In this document: positions 47,744-57,563 of the stretch, in pieces | How the letters are laid out: every line of letters starts with the position of its first letter | How positions within the stretch are numbered: the first letter of the stretch is position 1 | From: Hondaea fermentalgiana | Lineage: Eukaryota > Sar > Bigyra > Thraustochytrida > Thraustochytriidae | Assembly: GCA_014084085.1 (NCBI GenBank) | Contig: NPFB01000015.1 | Span: 202,534 to 266,533 of the forward strand | DNA length: 64,000 bases | Direction: 5' to 3' | Notes under the pieces: model-generated | Databases searched by the model: none | The model's input: the letters and a program-made list of their open reading frames with translations, nothing else | What the model was told of the DNA's origin: nothing | Translations under genes and position numbers: made by a program

Positions 47744-47792
47744 CTCCCGGGGCCATATCCTTGATTTTGTCACAACGAGGTAGAATTTAATT

Positions 47793-50700
47793 TTATTTAC
47801 GCGAATGAAGATCGTATGAGTTTTGAAACAGGCCGAAGCGCATCGCTCCAGTGGATGAACCGCCCGCCGAGGCAGCGCTCGCTCCGGTCCCGCCCTGCAT
47901 TCCGACGCCGCCGCTGCCACCCCTAGGTGATGTAGCACGACTAATGAGTCGCGAAACCCGAGATCCGAGTTGACGTTCGTTACCCTTCTTGCGTGCACGC
48001 GGCGACCCCGCACTCTTTGTCTCTTCTTCGGCAAGGCTCGAGCCGCCACTCCCGACTGACGATGTATCGGAAGGGCGACGAAGATTCTTCGCAGATTGGC
48101 CGGCTTGTCTTTGCAGCCCAAAGATTGACGATGATTTAGGCGCTGAAGGAGGTTTGCCGGCGCTTTGCTGCGGCCTTGCCTGCTTCTGTTGCTGCTTTAC
48201 GGGCTTGGATGACTTAAACTGTTTCGATGAATCGGGTTGTTCTTTTGCAGCCTTTTGCTCTTGCTCCATCCTTTGCTTTTGCTCTTGATGCTTTTGTTGC
48301 TGCATTTGCTGCTGAGCTTCCTGCATGTAGTGTTGCTCTTCGTGATTCTTGAGAACGCGCTCCTCGAAGGATTGGAGACGACGGTTCCGACGCTCAATCT
48401 TGGCTTCTTGAATCTCGACGAGCTGGCGGAGACGTTCATTCTCGGCACGCAAGTTGTCTTCCCCGCCCTTATTCTTGTTTCTGCTTGACGGCGAAAACGC
48501 AATGTCCTTGACGTCAAAAGCAGACAAAGACTGGATCAGTTCTGATTGGCACCGGTTCGCACTTTGCAACTTTTCGTGCAGATCGCGACGCGCGGCCTCC
48601 TCCTCATGACGTAGCTCCTGGATACGTTTTCGGAACTCGAGGGAGGCGTGATCGAGCGCCGCGTCGAGGGCGCTGTTGCTTCGCGCCAGCACATCTTCGG
48701 CCGCAAGTTTCTCCGCCTTATGCTGGGCGAGTTCCTGAGAATGAGCGTCGTCTTCCTTGCCCTGGCGACCGCGCGCCACCCGGTGGTGTTCGGCATCCAA
48801 AAGATCTCGCGTGGCACGCTCCACGCGGCGCGCAGCATCCGAAATGTTCGCGAAATGGCTGTCCCGAATGGCCAGCATTCGCTCGCGAATGGCATTTCCA
48901 ATGGTCTCAGCGCGAGCCTTGAAGGCATGCACATCTGCAGTAGCGTTGTCGCAAATATTGTGCTGCATGTCCAGACTGTTCTTGAGACCTGCAACGATAT
49001 GCTCGTATCGCTCACGCTGTGCATCGTCGAGGGCGTCCTTGCGACTACATTGCTTGCGAATGTCTGCAATTGTATTCTCTTTGGTCTTGACGCTGGAGAT
49101 AAACTTGTTAACAGAACTGAGCAGATCTGTGCAAGGTTTGTCCAAGGCCTTGACCTCGTGCAGAAGCGAAGTCTGCACAGAGCGCGCCTTGGACTTGAGC
49201 TGCTCATTGCGCTCCCACACCTGAGCTTCCAAGACCGCCTTTTCGCCTTGAAGCCTTTTCACTTGTTCTTGCAGGTCCTGCGTAAATTGGTCAAGCTTTA
49301 CCTGCTGGTGCTCTTGCAGCTCGTGCACAGAGGTCATACGTTGCTTCGTGGCGGCGTCACGGGCGGCACGCAGACTTGCGCAGTTGGCAACTGCGCTCTC
49401 CAAGTCACATTTCAGCTCTGCAATTCGCTCATGAGCAGACGCCTTTTCTGCATCGGCGCGCGCGAGTGCATCGACGTACGATTGCACAGCAAGCGCATTG
49501 CCTTGGCCCGTGGTGTCCTTGTCAAGCAAGAGTGCATTGACCTCGGACTCCAATTTCGCGTTGGCAGCTCGTAATTCGGTAAGCTCGTGTTGTAGCGCGG
49601 ATACGGTCTGCTCATGCCGCATCGCGGCATCCTGAGACTTTTGAAGAACCTTCGCGAGCTCGGCGGCTTCCGTCGTTCCGCGCGCTGCCAACTCAGCGGG
49701 AGTAAACTTGCTCGAGCTGAGTGAGTTGGACTGCGCGGCGGTCAACTCGTCCTGAACGCGAGCAAGCTCTTGTTGCAACGCCCGAACCCGGGCCGACTTC
49801 TCTGCCTCGAGCGCGCCAAGTCGCCGAACTTCCTCCTTGAAGTCCGTTTCACGGCGCTCGTGCTCAGTGCACATGCGTTGGCTCTCGTCGAGCATACGCT
49901 GCAGGCTCTCGAACTGCACAGAGTCATGAGCGCTCGAGGATGAGAGCGTGAGCACCTGGGCCTCAAGCCCTTTGGTGCGCTGCACCTGAAGACGGTAGTC
50001 GCCCTCAACAGCCTGCAGCTCCTGCTGCAGACTCATGATCTGGGCATTTTGCTGCTCGTTTTGGGAAGTAAGCTGATCCGTCACCGCCTTGAGCTTTTCG
50101 GCGTACTCGCGGTTGAGCTTGTGCGCGCTGTTCAGTGATTGCTGAAGGTCTTGCATTTGCGCACATGATTGCTCGTCCGCTTGGCTGAGCTCGTCGATCT
50201 TGGCTTGCAGCTCGAGCGTGCTCTCGTCCTGCTCGCGATGCTTTTCCATGAACTCGTCGAGGTTATCTTGCAGCTCAGCATTCTCGCGCTCAAGCGCAAT
50301 GAGTTTGTTCGAAAGGCGCAGTTCCTGATCGGCCAGTGCGCGCTCCGCCTGATGCGCATGCGATGCATCGTCTGCGGACCGAGAGCGCAGCTGCTCGACC
50401 TCGCTGCGCAACGTTTCGACATAGACCTCTTGTTCCTGGTTTTGAGCCTTGGCAGCCTGCATATCGCGCTCGAACTTGGATACAACATCCGCGTGCTTCT
50501 CCTCGAGCACGGCCAGCTGCGTTTGCAGATCAAGCATTTTGTCCTTGTACCCGCGTGAGACGGTCTGCTCGTGCGCCAAGGTCTTCTCGAGATGCTCAAT
50601 GCGCGAGGCATTCTCCTCGTCGCGAGCGCGCAAATCCTCCGCTTGCGCTTCGAGCGACTTGGTGGATCTTTCCTTTTCTTGGTGCTGCTTTTTGGCAGCC

Positions 50701-53700
50701 CTGAGCTCATCCTGAAATGCCTCGAGGTCGGACGCCTGCTTCTCCTCGAGCGAAGAGAGCTGCGACGCAAGCCTCATGGCCTTGCTTTTGTAGTCCTCCG
50801 AGAGCTCACGCTCGCCGGCGAGGGATTCCTCGAGGCTACGAATCTGGGAATAGTTCTCGTCGTCGCGGAGACGGAGCTCCTGGATTTGGGCCTGAAGACA
50901 TTGCACGTTTTCGGCATAGGCCTGATGCTCCCGCTGCACAGCCTGAAGCTGATCTTTGAGATCCGAAGCCGAGTCAGCCTGTTGGGCCTCGAGGTCCTTG
51001 AGCTGCGCCTGGAGACGTTCCTCCTTGGCCTTGAACTCTCGTGTCAGCTCACGCTCGTGCGCAAGAGAGGCCTCGAGCTCGTTCACCTGCGCAGCATTGA
51101 CGCCCTCGCGCTCCCGCAGTTCCTGCACCTCGGACTTGAGCGAGGAGACGCTGATCGCGTGGGCGCGGTACTCTTGCTCGGTGGCATCCAGACGTTTCTG
51201 CAGCTCTGCGACCTGACTTGATCGACTTTCTTGAAGCGCAGCGAGCTGGGCCTTGAGCTCTTTCTGCCTGTCGTGGTGGTCCTCGGAAAGCTGTCGCTCC
51301 TGTGACAACAACGTCTCAAGCTCCTTGATGCGCTTAACGTTTGTGTCGTCAGCAGAGCGCAGCTTGTGGACCTCTTCCTGGAGATTCTTGAAGGAGTCAC
51401 TCTGCTCGCCGTCTTTGGTCTTGAAGGTCTCGAGCTCTTTGCGAAGCTTTTTCAGCTGCTTCGCGGTTGCCTTCTTGTGCGCATTGAGCTCGTTCACTTC
51501 CTCTTGCATTTCCTTGGTTCGCGAAGCATGCTCGGAGGACCGCTCTTGCGAGTCTGCGAGACGCTGTTCCAGAACAAGAATTTGCACGGACCGCTGCTCC
51601 TCGAGCGCGCTGAGCTTGTCAACCTCATTCTGTAGACTCTTGGCGTTTACTTCATACTCACTGCACTCTTGCTTGGCGGTCTTGAGCTCTTGCTCGAGCA
51701 CAGGACGCAAACGCTGTAGAATGCGGAGTTCCTTGTTGACCACCTGAAGCTTGGTCTCGTGCGTCTCGCTGGAAGCGAGTGCCTCTTTCAACGCGGCCTC
51801 GAGCTCCTTAATGCGCACTGTGCTCTTTTGCTCAATGCCACGCAAATGATCAACCTCGGCCTCGAGCGTTTTCACGCTCTTCCGGAAAGCTTCCACCTTT
51901 TGCTGTGCGGCGGCGAGCTCTTCCTTTAGCGCCGAAACGCCTTCGGTACCCTTGGCCGCCTCGCGTTCATACTTGGACTTGAGGTTGGCTTCCTTTTGCG
52001 CGTGTTCAAGACACAGCTTCCGGGCATTCTTGAGGGCAACTTCAAGATTGTCAATCTGCTCGGTGCGCTCTTTTTCGAGCGAACGCAAGCGCTCGACTTC
52101 GGTCTTGAGCTGCTTTGAATTCTTTTTGCTTTCCTTGTGGTCCCGCTGCACGACCTGGAGCGTCTCTTGCAGTTGCGCCGCCTTTTCGGAATGGTCCTGA
52201 ACCTGCCGCGACAGTTTTTCAATCTCGCCCGTGGCTTTCGACTTATGCTTCGCAAGCTCCTGGCGCGACGCGTCGGCCTCAGACTTGGTCTGCGCGAGCT
52301 CCTTCTCGAGCGAGCTGATTGCGGTTTTCAGCTTGGCTTCCGTGGCCGCAGACGCGGAAGCTGAGCTAACGAGGGCATTTTGAGCGCTCTCAAGTTCTTG
52401 CAAGAGCAAGGACACTCTACTGGCACCGTCGACGAGGTTGTGCTTGAACATAGCGCGCGAGGCCTGCGTCTCCTCGTCGAGTTCGCGACGTGTTTTTTGC
52501 AAATCGGCGATTTCTCCCTCGAGCTCAATGCGGTGACGCTCCGTCTCGGTCTTGACCTGGTCCAGCGTCTTGCGCAGTAGTTTTTGCGCAGACGTTGCGC
52601 GCATGAGGTCCTCCTGGAGCTTGACAATTTGGGCCCCGGCGCGCTCGGAAGCCTTGCCGGCACTTGCGAGCTGGCGATTTTCGCGCCCCTTGCTTTCGGC
52701 GAGGGCATCCTGCAAGGCGGCAATTTGCGCTGTCTTGGACGCGAGCTCAGCCTCGCGATCGGCGAGACGCTCTTTGACATTCTTGAGTTCTTCGCGGCTC
52801 TCTTCAAAATGACTCGAAATGAGCTTGAACGAGAGCGCGTGGTCGTTCGAAGCTTGCTCCGATGCGCGCCGAAGCGAGTCGGTCTCGGCCTTGTGCGCCT
52901 TGGCAGCCTCTGAACGCGCTTCCACAAGACGCACGAGCTCAAGATTTAGCTTCTCCAGCTCTCGATGGCAGCTGTCAACACGCTCGCGCTCACGCCGCAA
53001 TTCGAGCTCCTTCTCTTTCAGCTTGTGGATCTGGAGCTTCACGCGAGCCTCGGTGTCGTCTTGGGTGTCACCAGCGTGCGCAAGTTCCTGGCGAAGCGTT
53101 TTGATTTCATCATCGCGAGAGGCGAGTTCCTTGCGCAATTCGTCCTCGTGGCAACGAAGCTGCGCCTGGATCGCGGCCTCCTTGGCAAGCGAGGCCTTGA
53201 AGTCGAGTTCCTGCTGCTCGATTTCGACACGCGCGGACTTGAGCTGCGCAGCAAGCTCGCTGTTGCGAACATTATGCTTTGTGGTCTCGCTACGGGCCTT
53301 GAGGAGAGCATTTTCCAGCTCGGTGATCTCAGCCTGGAGGCGCCGCTGGTCTGCGCTCGTCACGAGCTTGAGAATGTTCTCCCGGGTTGTCTCATGAGAA
53401 GGGTTTTTCATTGCCGCAGGGACCTGGGTTCGCAGCTGGGCCAGCTCGCGCTGTGCCTTGGTGAGCAGCGATCGGAGCTCGGAAGGCGAGTAGAGCTGAT
53501 TGGGTCGCACTTCGTTACGAACAAGCTTGGCTCGGGAACCAAAGCGGAGCGTGGAGAGGGTTTCGTTGAAGTGAATTGATGATGGCGACGCGCACATGAT
53601 GAGGGCTGTCTTCGAGTTTCCGCCAAGGGATTCTTGCAGAATACGCGTCAGTTTAGAGTCACGGTACGGGGTGTAGGTGACTGAGTCATCTGTGAGCGCG

Positions 53701-54632
53701 TTGATGACATTGCCGAGAGTGGAAAGCGATTTGTTAATGGTCTTGGCCTCTTCCAGCCGCGCGCCCGTGGACCCGGATTTGCGGACCTTCTCACTTCCGG
53801 CCAAGTCAACGAGGGTCATTTTCCCTTGAAGCTGTGTGTTGGTGCTCAGATTGTTTTGCTCAACGTTAACAATGACGAGACTGTGGCTACGCGAAGAGTC
53901 ACTGTTCATTTTCGTGCTCGCGGTGGACCGATTCTGCTGACCTCGCTTGATAACGTCAAGAATCGCGTCCGGGGTTTTGAGGGTCTCCGTGCGGCAGCCC
54001 TCGACCCAGATTCCCCGAGCGCTATCTTCCCGGATGGCCAAGTTGAGTTTGCTCGGGTCCAAGAGATCATTTACGCGCTCCATGTAAATTTCGAGCATGC
54101 TAATACTGATATTGTACTTGATGTGCTCTGGAGCATTTTTCATGCCATCGAAAAGTGCCAGCGTCATGCGCGGGATCATGCCACAGCGCGTCTCGTCGCT
54201 TACAGATGGGCCCTCCATGGTAAAAGTTTTACCGCTTCCGGTTTGACCATATGCAAAGACAGTGCCGTTGAAGCCTTCCAAGACAGCCTTAACGAGAGGA
54301 GTACCCACGCGGTGGTATATTTCGTCTTGGTTTGTGCTGCTCGGGAAAACGTGATCAAATCTGAACTCGTAGGTGTTGTCCGTGTCTTCAGGATCGACGA
54401 CTCGCACAAGCTCCGGTTCGTGGCGATTGGTCTTGATGGCGAGCTTGCCGCCCTTGCGCATTTCGCGGCGATTTTGCGGGCGGAATCTGCACACCACGAC
54501 AACTTTACCTTCGTCAAAGTCGCTCATGCTCGCCACGTCCGACGAGCTCGCTCCGCGACCGAAGGCTGACGCCTCTTCGTCGGTGACGAGCTTCTCCTCT
54601 TCGTCCTCCATCATTTCGGCAGCGGTAGCCAT
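47793..54632 (-). CDS. Kinesin-1-like motor protein with very long coiled coil
   Basis: 2279 residues in one 6.8-kb exon. ATG 54632 (MATAAEMMEDEEEK) was chosen because the frame further upstream begins at a non-ATG codon. An N-terminal motor domain lies at ~37-390 with P-loop GQTGSGKT (~130), switch I NSDSSRSHS and switch II LVDLAGSEK (~273), followed by the neck region. Motor sequence is closest by eye to conventional kinesin (FAYGQTGSGKTFTMEG, YRDSKLTRILQESLGGNSK). Residues ~400-2060 are almost continuous coiled coil, far longer than the ~550-residue stalk of kinesin-1. The tail is Gln/Lys-rich and then Ser/Gly-rich basic with no cargo domain I recognise. It should be a plus-end-directed microtubule motor; cargo unknown. 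The subfamily call is tentative. Confidence 0.93.
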   Translation of the reverse strand: MATAAEMMEDEEEKLVTDEEASAFGRGASSSDVASMSDFDEGKVVVVCRFRPQNRREMRKGGKLAIKTNRHEPELVRVVDPEDTDNTYEFRFDHVFPSSTNQDEIYHRVGTPLVKAVLEGFNGTVFAYGQTGSGKTFTMEGPSVSDETRCGMIPRMTLALFDGMKNAPEHIKYNISISMLEIYMERVNDLLDPSKLNLAIREDSARGIWVEGCRTETLKTPDAILDVIKRGQQNRSTASTKMNSDSSRSHSLVIVNVEQNNLSTNTQLQGKMTLVDLAGSEKVRKSGSTGARLEEAKTINKSLSTLGNVINALTDDSVTYTPYRDSKLTRILQESLGGNSKTALIMCASPSSIHFNETLSTLRFGSRAKLVRNEVRPNQLYSPSELRSLLTKAQRELAQLRTQVPAAMKNPSHETTRENILKLVTSADQRRLQAEITELENALLKARSETTKHNVRNSELAAQLKSARVEIEQQELDFKASLAKEAAIQAQLRCHEDELRKELASRDDEIKTLRQELAHAGDTQDDTEARVKLQIHKLKEKELELRRERERVDSCHRELEKLNLELVRLVEARSEAAKAHKAETDSLRRASEQASNDHALSFKLISSHFEESREELKNVKERLADREAELASKTAQIAALQDALAESKGRENRQLASAGKASERAGAQIVKLQEDLMRATSAQKLLRKTLDQVKTETERHRIELEGEIADLQKTRRELDEETQASRAMFKHNLVDGASRVSLLLQELESAQNALVSSASASAATEAKLKTAISSLEKELAQTKSEADASRQELAKHKSKATGEIEKLSRQVQDHSEKAAQLQETLQVVQRDHKESKKNSKQLKTEVERLRSLEKERTEQIDNLEVALKNARKLCLEHAQKEANLKSKYEREAAKGTEGVSALKEELAAAQQKVEAFRKSVKTLEAEVDHLRGIEQKSTVRIKELEAALKEALASSETHETKLQVVNKELRILQRLRPVLEQELKTAKQECSEYEVNAKSLQNEVDKLSALEEQRSVQILVLEQRLADSQERSSEHASRTKEMQEEVNELNAHKKATAKQLKKLRKELETFKTKDGEQSDSFKNLQEEVHKLRSADDTNVKRIKELETLLSQERQLSEDHHDRQKELKAQLAALQESRSSQVAELQKRLDATEQEYRAHAISVSSLKSEVQELREREGVNAAQVNELEASLAHERELTREFKAKEERLQAQLKDLEAQQADSASDLKDQLQAVQREHQAYAENVQCLQAQIQELRLRDDENYSQIRSLEESLAGERELSEDYKSKAMRLASQLSSLEEKQASDLEAFQDELRAAKKQHQEKERSTKSLEAQAEDLRARDEENASRIEHLEKTLAHEQTVSRGYKDKMLDLQTQLAVLEEKHADVVSKFERDMQAAKAQNQEQEVYVETLRSEVEQLRSRSADDASHAHQAERALADQELRLSNKLIALERENAELQDNLDEFMEKHREQDESTLELQAKIDELSQADEQSCAQMQDLQQSLNSAHKLNREYAEKLKAVTDQLTSQNEQQNAQIMSLQQELQAVEGDYRLQVQRTKGLEAQVLTLSSSSAHDSVQFESLQRMLDESQRMCTEHERRETDFKEEVRRLGALEAEKSARVRALQQELARVQDELTAAQSNSLSSSKFTPAELAARGTTEAAELAKVLQKSQDAAMRHEQTVSALQHELTELRAANAKLESEVNALLLDKDTTGQGNALAVQSYVDALARADAEKASAHERIAELKCDLESAVANCASLRAARDAATKQRMTSVHELQEHQQVKLDQFTQDLQEQVKRLQGEKAVLEAQVWERNEQLKSKARSVQTSLLHEVKALDKPCTDLLSSVNKFISSVKTKENTIADIRKQCSRKDALDDAQRERYEHIVAGLKNSLDMQHNICDNATADVHAFKARAETIGNAIRERMLAIRDSHFANISDAARRVERATRDLLDAEHHRVARGRQGKEDDAHSQELAQHKAEKLAAEDVLARSNSALDAALDHASLEFRKRIQELRHEEEAARRDLHEKLQSANRCQSELIQSLSAFDVKDIAFSPSSRNKNKGGEDNLRAENERLRQLVEIQEAKIERRNRRLQSFEERVLKNHEEQHYMQEAQQQMQQQKHQEQKQRMEQEQKAAKEQPDSSKQFKSSKPVKQQQKQARPQQSAGKPPSAPKSSSIFGLQRQAGQSAKNLRRPSDTSSVGSGGSSLAEEETKSAGSPRARKKGNERQLGSRVSRLISRATSPRGGSGGVGMQGGTGASAASAGGSSTGAMRFGLFQNSYDLHSRK

Positions 54633-55648
54633 CTCCGACGCGCTTCTGCACGGCCGGCCGCGGCCGCCTCGGGGCAGCTGACCTGTCTGCTGCACCGAAG
54701 CGTCCGCTGTGCACCGCAATTGTGGATTGGACGATGGATGTTAGTTATCCTATCGTGCGGATCGATGTAGTCTCCATGCACTCTTTAGCCTGAGCTGGTA
54801 GTTTCCGTGCTGACGCGACAAGCAGGCTACCGTGTGGATTCGACGGCTCAGACTATCAACGTATTCCTACTATCCTGCATGCCTCTCGGCTTGACGAAAA
54901 TGGATTGCTCAAGCAAAACATGCCCGTTGGCTCTGTCTCCGCAGCACTTTATCCTCTGTTTAAGTGCGCAGTAACAAAAGGAGAGGAATGAAAAAAAAGG
55001 TCCGTTGTTGTCCTCTTACGTAATCCGAGACTCAGACTCATGATTAACTTTCTAAAACGAGCCCTCACCTAAGCATACTGTCTTGTCAGTGGACAATGCC
55101 ACAACAAAGAACAACAACAAATTTAATCTTTTATCGTGGCATACGCTTCCACAGTGTCGCAGCAGTGGAAGGACATCAGCTATCTCTCTCATCGTCAATG
55201 CAAGGACATCAGCTATCTCTCTCATCGTCAATGCAGAACTAAGATCCGTTCAACGGATATGAAGAAAAGAGGTGGTATTGGTTTTCAGGATAGAGCCTTG
55301 TGAGACATTTTGGCACAGCGCTCTCGCACGTGCAGCGCATACAAAGGTGACGCGGCGCAGAAAACGTTCTTATCGCGTGTTGTAGTCGCGCATTGTGACG
55401 GGCCATGTCACGGGCGCGTCAAAGAAAAGGGCCTATCTCGCTCGTACACACCGGCCGTCGCCCGCTTGCAAGTGCATGAGTATTCGTGCGTTTCGACGAC
55501 CATAACAAGCACGCAACGTCTGCGAACCCAGGCGCTCACGCGCGCGCTCGAGGGCACGAGGACACGACACGCACGTGCGCACGCGGGCAAAGAAGCTAAC
55601 ACGCACGCGCGCGGACGTTTGTAGAAAACGCCTTGGCGGTCTTGAAAA
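54633..55648. promoter_or_regulatory. Divergent intergenic region with a 33-bp tandem duplication
   Basis: 1.0 kb between the kinesin and RJL starts. It contains an exact 33-bp direct duplication (55169-55234). AT-rich in the middle; no gene seen. Confidence 0.5.
55169..55234. repeat. Perfect 33-bp tandem duplication
   Basis: Copies at 55169-55201 and 55202-55234 are identical and adjacent, beginning AAGGACATCAGC and ending CGTCAATGC. The lack of any difference points to a recent duplication. Confidence 0.97.
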
Positions 55649-56212
55649 ATGACGGTCAGCGAAGGCCAAGGGCAGGTACGCACAGTGCATGTTCCTGATA
55701 TTGTCCGCATCAAGGTGACGTCCATGGGCGACGGCGGCGTGGGGAAGAGCTGCTTGATCAAAAGATACTGCGAGGAGCGCTTCGTCTCAAAGTACATTAC
55801 AACAGTCGGCGTCGATTATGGAGTCAAGACAGTGGACGTCGAAGGATACGAGGTTCGCGTCAACTTTTGGGACCTGTCTGGACATGGTGAGTTCTTCGAC
55901 GTGCGCAACGAGTTCTACAAGGACACCCAGGGCGCGATCTTGTGCTTTGACCTCTCTTCGCGAAGGTCCTTCGAGGCGCTCGATGGGTGGCTGACCGAAG
56001 CCCGAAAGTACGGGTGCAGCGAGACCTCGGCGCAATTCGTCCTCGTGGGCTGCAAGTCCGACAAGCGACGCATCGTCACCGAGCACGAGGCCCAATCGTG
56101 GGCCCGCGAGCGCGGCATTCCGTACTGGGAGACCTCCTCCAACACGGGCGCCAATGTGGTCGAGATGTTCGAGTCCCTCTTCCAGCGCGTGGTGCGCCGC
56201 TTCGTCCAATAA
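55649..56212 (+). CDS. RJL-family small GTPase (DNAJC27-like, no J domain)
   Basis: 187 residues. G domain with P-loop G27DGGVGKS34, switch I region TTVGVDYGVK, and switch II WDLSGHGEFFDVRNEFYKDTQG. This last segment is diagnostic of RJL/RBJ GTPases (DNAJC27 in animals): the catalytic Gln of Ras/Rab (DxxGQ) is His. The base-specificity motif reads CKSD and the SAK-type motif ETSS. There is no DnaJ domain and no C-terminal prenylation cysteine, as in other protist RJLs, so it is probably soluble. Published work linked the distribution of RJL genes to organisms with flagella. The NSUN gene begins 73 bp after the stop on the same strand. Confidence 0.93.
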   Translation: MTVSEGQGQVRTVHVPDIVRIKVTSMGDGGVGKSCLIKRYCEERFVSKYITTVGVDYGVKTVDVEGYEVRVNFWDLSGHGEFFDVRNEFYKDTQGAILCFDLSSRRSFEALDGWLTEARKYGCSETSAQFVLVGCKSDKRRIVTEHEAQSWARERGIPYWETSSNTGANVVEMFESLFQRVVRRFVQ

Positions 56213-56285
56213 GCCCGACCCGAGTGGCCGCTGCAAACGCGGCATAAAACGCCAACGCAGCGCAGAGCCGTCCGCGGAGCATGCC

Positions 56286-57563
56286 ATGAGCGAGCCCCTG
56301 AGCATCGCGACGGAGCCCCGCGCCCCTGCAGAGCGAGCGGGGTCCGGGTCCGGGTCCGGGTCCGGGTCTGACCCGGCGGCGGCGGCGTCATCGTCGAGCG
56401 CGGGGCGCCGGCATGAGGCGGCGCTCGAGACCTTCGTCGCGGGCCTCGGCCTCGACGCAACGTGGTACGCGCGCGAGACGGAGGCCGCGAAGAAGCTCAA
56501 GCGCTACGTGAGAGTCAACCCTCGCAAAACGACCGTCTCCAAGCTTCTCGCAAAAGCCGCAGAGGGTCTCGTCGGAGCCCAGGCCGTCGAAGGTTGTGCC
56601 GGTTTCCTTGGTCTTGACGGTGAGACTCGGCTCAAGGGCGTGCATGCGTACGAGGATGGCGAGGTTTATGGGATGGACCTTGCAAGTGGACTGGCCGTAA
56701 AAGCGCTCGCGCTCAAGCCTGGCATGTCGGCACTCGACTTGTGCGCAGCGCCTGGCGCAAAAATGTGCATGATGGCGGATGAAATGGAGCACAAAGGTTT
56801 GCTCGTCGGTGTTGACGCGAGCGCGCACCGCTCGCGAACGTGTGCGAGCCTTTTGAAAAAGTATCGCGTTGCAGAAAAGCTCGAGAATTGGCAGTGCATG
56901 CTGGTCGAAGCGGATGGCGTGACCTTCAGCCACGTTGAACCTTTAACAATTGTTTGGGATAACGAGGCAGATGAGATGATGTGCTCAGCGCCGCCAGGTG
57001 GCAAGCGAAAACGACGCCTCAATAAGTCTGGCCGACGCATGCTCGCGCGCCGCCGTCTCGAAAATGGTGTTGCTGACGCGTCCACAGTATCTACTGCGTG
57101 GGAGTTTGATCGTGTTCTCGTAGACGCTGAGTGTACGCACGATGGATCTATCAAACACATGCTAAAGTATGCCGAGGGCGGTTTTTTCGGGGAGAATGCG
57201 CTCGAGGAAAAATTCATTGGCGCCGATCTCGTCAAAGATAGTACAGGTGCTCAAACTCTTGAAGAGCTGCAGCGCGGATTACTCCTTAATGGATTTCGCC
57301 GCCTGGCGCCTGGCGGTGTACTCGTCTATAGTACCTGCAGCTTTAGTGAAGCTCAGAATGAGAACATTGTGCGTTATTTGCTCGAGCATGCAGAGTTCGC
57401 CCCCCAAGCCCGCCTCGAGGATCTTGACGCCTGTGCAATGTTTCAATGTGCATCTCCACTGTCGAGCAAAAGTTTACCCGGCACACTCCGTTTCACGCCG
57501 ACACACAGTGGCACGAGTGGTCTCTTTTTGGCAAAGATTAGCAAGCAAAGCAAAGCAACGTAA
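56286..57563 (+). CDS. NSUN-type RNA cytosine-5 methyltransferase
   Basis: 425 residues from ATG 56286, chosen because the frame before it overlaps the GTPase gene and lacks similarity. The N-terminus contains a Gly-Ser repeat encoded by GGGTCC units. The SAM-binding motif is at ~150 (LDLCAAPGAK), followed by VGVDAS. The motif-IV cysteine is C283 in VDAECTHDGS, where most family members have Pro-Cys; here it is Glu-Cys. The motif-VI catalytic Cys is C351 (STCSF). A basic insertion (~235-270, KRKRRLNKSGRRMLARRR) lies between them. NSUN/NOL1 enzymes methylate C5 of cytosine in tRNA, rRNA or mRNA using two cysteines. Which RNA is modified cannot be read. The 73-bp spacing from the RJL gene leaves little room for its own promoter. 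Confidence 0.9.
   Translation: MSEPLSIATEPRAPAERAGSGSGSGSGSDPAAAASSSSAGRRHEAALETFVAGLGLDATWYARETEAAKKLKRYVRVNPRKTTVSKLLAKAAEGLVGAQAVEGCAGFLGLDGETRLKGVHAYEDGEVYGMDLASGLAVKALALKPGMSALDLCAAPGAKMCMMADEMEHKGLLVGVDASAHRSRTCASLLKKYRVAEKLENWQCMLVEADGVTFSHVEPLTIVWDNEADEMMCSAPPGGKRKRRLNKSGRRMLARRRLENGVADASTVSTAWEFDRVLVDAECTHDGSIKHMLKYAEGGFFGENALEEKFIGADLVKDSTGAQTLEELQRGLLLNGFRRLAPGGVLVYSTCSFSEAQNENIVRYLLEHAEFAPQARLEDLDACAMFQCASPLSSKSLPGTLRFTPTHSGTSGLFLAKISKQSKAT
56339..56366 (+). other. Coding G-quadruplex motif (GGGTCC)n
   Basis: Five tracts of at least three G with TCC loops, inside the first 30 codons of the NSUN gene, encoding a Gly-Ser repeat. It could form a quadruplex in DNA or mRNA close to the start codon. 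Confidence 0.75.
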
